From NCBI GenBank assembly GCA_013140705.1, contig JABFSH010000044.1, positions 36,954-100,953 of the forward strand: DNA of 64,000 nt. Reading direction: 5' to 3'. The first letter of the stretch is position 1, and each line of letters starts with the position of its first letter. The notes under the pieces were generated by a model. The model was not told the origin of the DNA, did no database searches, and saw only the letters and a list, made by a program, of their open reading frames with translations. Positions 60,979 through 64,000 of this stretch are shown here, piece after piece. The position numbers and the translations under genes are program-made. This DNA is from Methylococcaceae bacterium (lineage in GTDB: Bacteria > Pseudomonadota > Gammaproteobacteria > Methylococcales > Methylomonadaceae).

Positions 60979-63083
60979 GCGACATTAAACTGACTTCCGG
61001 CATAGGTCAATATCACACCAATGAGCCGGACAAGGCCATCCGCACGCCATACTTAACCATAGGTATTGATGATATTCGATGTTTGGTTGATAACCCTCAG
61101 GTGGTTGATAAAACACAAGCCCAATGGCTAATTCCTTCAACGTTACCAAGCCGCAACTTTAAGGATCAGGAGCAAAACGGACAATACTTTATGCTATGGG
61201 TAGACCTGGACAAGAACCCGCCGCCATTGACCGATTTGGCGGCCATAATGGAAACCGTGTTAGGTGGTGCTGATTACGAAAGTTACAACACCAGCTCGGC
61301 TACCGCAGAAAATCAAAAAGCGCGCATTCTTATTTTTCTTGATCAGCCATTGGGATTTGCTGAATGGAATCTTGCGCAAGAAATCCTTAACGACAAACTG
61401 GAAGCGTTAAACATTATTCCAGACCGAGCCAACCAACGATCCGCGCAATTATGCTACTTGCCAAACAAGGGTCAGCTGTATAGAAGCCAGTCAAAACGTG
61501 AAGGGGTGTTCTTTAATCCATTGCTTATATGGGCTAAAGAGATCGATTCTAAACAACAAATGCTTGAAGTTGAACGTCTAGCACTGGAAGTCCAGCAACG
61601 AATCACAATGGCTAAAAAAACCGCTCTAAAGCTATCTGATGCACCCAACTTGATCGGCGCATTTAATCTTGCCTATACAGTTCAAGAATGGCTATTAAGT
61701 GCAGGTTATGCACAACGCGGTAATAGCTTTCGACACCCTCACAGTGAATCAGGTAGCTATTCGGCAACCGTTAAAGATGGCCGGGTTAATGCGTTAAGCT
61801 CCAATGACCCGCTTTATACCGACGGAAAAGGCGCACATGACGCGTTTAGCGTTTATGCAACACTGTTTCATAGGGGCGATATAGGCGCTGCATTGACGAC
61901 AGCCGGTAATGATTTATTAACCATTGGAGCAATATCTTACAACAAAGCACTGCAGATTGAATGGGCAAACAGCAAAACCGATACCGAGCAAAACAAGCAG
62001 CATGCTAACAATGAACCACAGCCCTTTAATCTTGCGAAATTTTCTCTAAATGGGAGTTCAAAAAAAATGCGTGATCAAATGCTTGAAGATGTGTTTGTAT
62101 TACCAGATATCGCTTTGCTCGGCCAGGCTACGGTTATCTACGCCGCACCAAACACAGGCAAAACCTTATTGACATTACATCTGTTAATAGATGGCATAAA
62201 GCAAGGCTGTGTTGGTGGAAATGATATTTTTTATATTAACGCCGACGATACACATAAAGGCTTAGTTGAAAAACTGGAGCTTGCCGAACAACATGGCTTC
62301 AATATGTTAGTGCCTCGTCATAAGGGGTTTGAAGCGGATCAGCTATCGGGTTATTTAGGTAGCATGATTGCCAATAATGATGCGAGAGGCAAAGTGCTTA
62401 TTCTTGATACCGCTAAGAAATTCACTGACTTAATGGATAAGAAGGTGGGTTCAAAGTTTATGGAATCTGCGCGCGAGTTTGTTAGTAAAGGCGGCACACT
62501 GATCATGCTAGCTCACGTAAATAAGCATAAGGATGCAGAAGGGAAATCTGTTCGTGCAGGAACAACTGATCTTGTCGATGATGGCGATTGCGCTTATATG
62601 CTTGATGCCGTTAGTGAATCTGACGATATAAAAAGTGTGTTATTCAGCAATTTTAAGAACCGCGGAGACGTTGCCAGTGAGTTAGGTTTTACATATTCGA
62701 CTGCAAAAGGGCAGCAGTATGTTAGTCGCCTGCAATCGGTTAAGCAGTTAAACGAACAACAGCACGCCGCCGCAAAGCAAGCAAAGTCAATTGCAGATCA
62801 AATGGATCGCGACAGCTTCACGATTAATGCAATTCTCGAAGTCCTTAATCGTTCGGATATGTTAAAGACTGATTTAGTCGACGCTGCACATAAGGAAAGC
62901 TGCATCAGCAAGCAAAAGCTCAATAAAGTTTTATTCGATTATTGCGGAAGTGATTTTAATCGCGGCCATCGTTGGTACATCATCCCAGGCAATAAAAACG
63001 CAAAAGTTTATTCAAAGCTTGGCCATTTTCAGAATATGAAGAAGGCGTCAGCCGATGATTACCGAAGGGCAAAGGGATTATAA
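60972..63083 (+). CDS. Predicted primase-polymerase / RecA-fold helicase fusion
   Basis: 703 residues. The N-terminal half resembles archaeo-eukaryotic primases: YFMLWVDLDKNPPPL carries a DxD metal pair, followed by SSATAENQKARILIFLDQPL and RSAQLCYLPNKG. The C-terminal half is a RecA/RepA-like ATPase: Walker A AAPNTGKTLLTLHLL, Walker B KVLILDTAKKF, LIMLAHVNKHKD. It probably drives replication of the excised element. ATG 60972 is preferred over 60945 because the upstream 49-residue ORF ends across it. Confidence 0.75.
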   Translation: MLSDIKLTSGIGQYHTNEPDKAIRTPYLTIGIDDIRCLVDNPQVVDKTQAQWLIPSTLPSRNFKDQEQNGQYFMLWVDLDKNPPPLTDLAAIMETVLGGADYESYNTSSATAENQKARILIFLDQPLGFAEWNLAQEILNDKLEALNIIPDRANQRSAQLCYLPNKGQLYRSQSKREGVFFNPLLIWAKEIDSKQQMLEVERLALEVQQRITMAKKTALKLSDAPNLIGAFNLAYTVQEWLLSAGYAQRGNSFRHPHSESGSYSATVKDGRVNALSSNDPLYTDGKGAHDAFSVYATLFHRGDIGAALTTAGNDLLTIGAISYNKALQIEWANSKTDTEQNKQHANNEPQPFNLAKFSLNGSSKKMRDQMLEDVFVLPDIALLGQATVIYAAPNTGKTLLTLHLLIDGIKQGCVGGNDIFYINADDTHKGLVEKLELAEQHGFNMLVPRHKGFEADQLSGYLGSMIANNDARGKVLILDTAKKFTDLMDKKVGSKFMESAREFVSKGGTLIMLAHVNKHKDAEGKSVRAGTTDLVDDGDCAYMLDAVSESDDIKSVLFSNFKNRGDVASELGFTYSTAKGQQYVSRLQSVKQLNEQQHAAAKQAKSIADQMDRDSFTINAILEVLNRSDMLKTDLVDAAHKESCISKQKLNKVLFDYCGSDFNRGHRWYIIPGNKNAKVYSKLGHFQNMKKASADDYRRAKGL

Positions 63084-63086
63084 AAA

Positions 63087-63254
63087 ATGAAAAACACCCC
63101 ACACACTGAAAAACTAGAAAACTGGAAAACTGAATTTAAGAAAACCGGCGTTAGGTGTGAATTTAGCCATTGTGACTTTCTACATGCCACGCCATTACTT
63201 AAATCCTTTAAACCTTGTAAAAACTCTAAAATCTTTAACTTTCCAGTTTTCTAG
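63087..63254 (+). CDS. Possible small ORF (55 aa) within an inverted repeat
   Basis: ATG 63087 lies 3 bp after the primase-helicase stop and reads 55 codons to TAG 63252-63254. The product is Lys/Phe/Cys rich (GVRCEFSHCDFLHATPLL) with three cysteines and two histidines. Both its start and its end contain arms of a 21-bp inverted repeat, so the frame may exist because of that structure. Coding status uncertain. Confidence 0.35.
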   Translation: MKNTPHTEKLENWKTEFKKTGVRCEFSHCDFLHATPLLKSFKPCKNSKIFNFPVF

Positions 63255-63260
63255 TTTTTC
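63108..63260. repeat. Perfect 21-bp inverted repeat, 111 bp apart
   Basis: The arm at 63108-63128 (starts GAAAAACTAGAAAACTGG) is exactly complementary to 63240-63260. The segment between has no internal symmetry. Directly after the right arm is a run of eight Gs (63265-63272). This could be a small non-autonomous mobile unit, a replication origin or transfer site for the element, or an RNA structure between primase and the downstream genes. Confidence 0.85.
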
Positions 63261-63283
63261 AATAGGGGGGGGAGTAGTTTTAA

Positions 63284-63358
63284 ATGAAAAGTGAAAACAG
63301 CCTATCAACAATCCAAAAAATCACGCCGACATCCTGCAAGCGAGCAAATAATGAATGA
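63284..63358 (+). CDS. Possible leader ORF (24 aa)
   Basis: ATG 63284 lies 9 bases after GGAG and reads 24 codons (MKSENSLSTIQKITPTSCKR...) to TGA at 63356-63358, overlapping the start of the next gene at 63351. The next gene has no clear ribosome binding site of its own, so coupled translation is plausible. The product itself shows no features. Confidence 0.35.
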   Translation: MKSENSLSTIQKITPTSCKRANNE

Positions 63359-63698
63359 CAATAATCTACCCGCCACCCTATCCGACCGCATGGCAGCCTT
63401 AAGACAAAAAGCTACTCAAGCGCCGGAAGCCTGGAACCCTGAACCGGGTGACGCTCTAATCGGTATCTTGATCGGACACCAGAAAGCCGTCGGTTCTTAT
63501 GGCGAAAACTTTCAGATATTGGTGAAGGATGAAGTAGGCACAGTTACCGCTGCATGGCTCACACAATGGCTAAAACAAAACCTACAATCGCAAGGGGCAG
63601 AAACAGGAGAGCTGATTGCGCTAACATTCCTGGGTAAGAAGCAGAGTCCGGCAGGTCGTTTCTATAACGCCTATTCATTGATTGTTGATAAGGCATAG
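63351..63698 (+). CDS. Hypothetical protein, possible OB-fold (115 aa)
   Basis: 115 residues starting MNDNNLPATLSDRMAALRQK. After a helical N-terminus, about residues 36-113 have the alternating strands of a small beta-barrel (GDALIGILIGHQKAVG, NFQILVKDEVGTVTAAW, LIALTFLGKKQ, FYNAYSLIVDK), suggesting an OB-type single-stranded DNA binding protein, which would suit its place after the primase-helicase. The fold is inferred from pattern only. Confidence 0.6.
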   Translation: MNDNNLPATLSDRMAALRQKATQAPEAWNPEPGDALIGILIGHQKAVGSYGENFQILVKDEVGTVTAAWLTQWLKQNLQSQGAETGELIALTFLGKKQSPAGRFYNAYSLIVDKA

Positions 63699-63700
63699 AC

Positions 63701-63919
63701 ATGGCAGCTAAAAAGAAATCAACGCCAAGAAATTTAGTAGAAGTGCCAGCGAAAAAAGATGAAAACTTCGATGATGCTATTGCACGCACCTTGACCCGAC
63801 CAGAAATAAGCGCCGCGTTAACAATACAGAAATGGCAAGGAGAAGTCAGTGAGGTTAACGCATTGGCCAGATCACTAGTACAATCATCCTTAAATATGCT
63901 GGATAATACACTGTTTTAA
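63701..63919 (+). CDS. Hypothetical protein (72 aa)
   Basis: 72 residues: Lys-rich N-terminus (MAAKKKSTPRNLVEVPAKKD) then a helical part FDDAIARTLTRPEISAALTIQKW ending NMLDNTLF. It starts 2 bp after the previous gene and is surely in the same transcript. No family recognised. Confidence 0.55.
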   Translation: MAAKKKSTPRNLVEVPAKKDENFDDAIARTLTRPEISAALTIQKWQGEVSEVNALARSLVQSSLNMLDNTLF

Positions 63920-63938
63920 ATAACAATCATTAGAGCAG

Positions 63939-64000
63939 ATGGCACGACCTTTACCTCCACTGAAACTGAATATTGAGTTACAAGAAATTTTGCAAGCAAT
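63939..64000 (+). CDS. Start of a CDS cut by the right edge
   Basis: ATG 63939 reads MARPLPPLKLNIELQEILQA to the window end without a stop. Starts of the form MARPLPPL are seen in IS630-type transposases, which makes that a possibility, but 20 residues are too few to decide. Confidence 0.4.
   Translation, partial: MARPLPPLKLNIELQEILQA

Larger units (their letters stand above)
57798..64000 (+). mobile_element. Integrative element at mnmE (left part)
   Basis: All genes after mnmE point right and have element-type functions: tyrosine integrase, HigBA, a hypothetical protein, excisionase-like helix-turn-helix, small ORFs, predicted primase-helicase, and two further small proteins. No structural phage or conjugation gene is seen in the 6 kb available, so whether it is a satellite, a mobilisable island or a prophage remnant is open. 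The right end lies outside the window. Confidence 0.75.

Overview
The window looks like a gammaproteobacterial chromosome segment around the replication origin. Protein sequences and gene order (dnaA-dnaN-recF-gyrB divergent from rpmH-rnpA-yidD-yidC-mnmE; mnmG-rsmG-parA-parB-atpIBEFHAGDC-glmU-glmS; lptM-lysA-dapF-DUF484-xerC) are typical of the class. The style of several small proteins suggests a Methylococcales-type methanotroph, but no methane-oxidation gene is in view, so the order is an inference.

Layout. 1-5.2 kb: the start of a type I restriction gene running off the left edge, an entericidin-like lipoprotein, a DUF2058 gene, a frameshifted diguanylate cyclase, dinB and two conserved membrane proteins. 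5.2-9.1 kb: xerC, DUF484, dapF, lysA and lptM on the minus strand. 9.1-10.9 kb: a long gene-poor stretch, an MCFSA-type membrane protein and arfA carrying an internal hairpin. 10.9-25.8 kb: tRNA and rRNA modification (mnmG, rsmG), chromosome partition (parA, a stand-alone ParB-N-like mini protein, parB), the complete ATP synthase operon, glmU and glmS. 25.8-36.7 kb: an IS4-family element whose transposase has a premature stop, ratA, yceI, sucCD, pilSR, and an HxlR/GST pair. 36.7-46.7 kb: ppa, thyA, a SWIM zinc-finger gene and a type I restriction locus (hsdR-hsdS, then hsdM). That locus has been invaded by REP palindromes, a REP-associated transposase (RAYT) and a dinD remnant. 46.8-57.8 kb: lgt, gyrB, recF with two parS sites, dnaN, a candidate oriC, dnaA, rpmH, rnpA, yidD, yidC and mnmE. 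57.8-64 kb: the left part of an integrative element inserted at the 3' end of mnmE.

How parts work together. ParA and ParB with the two parS sites beside recF form a partition system close to the origin. The mini protein between parA and parB repeats the ParB N-terminal ParA-activating motif and continues as a predicted coiled coil. The mnmE-inserted element carries a tyrosine integrase, an excisionase-like protein, a HigBA toxin-antitoxin pair, a predicted primase-helicase and several small ORFs. The hsd locus shows RAYT/REP activity directly: one REP doublet lies in frame inside hsdS, in the linker between its two recognition domains.

The most notable observations are the ParB-N-like mini protein, the REP insertion in hsdS with its neighbouring REP-RAYT unit, the arfA hairpin, the two parS sites in and beside the recF 3' end, the integrated element at mnmE, and a 21-bp perfect inverted repeat bracketing most of a small ORF in that element. 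All family assignments come from reading translations; no database search was run.
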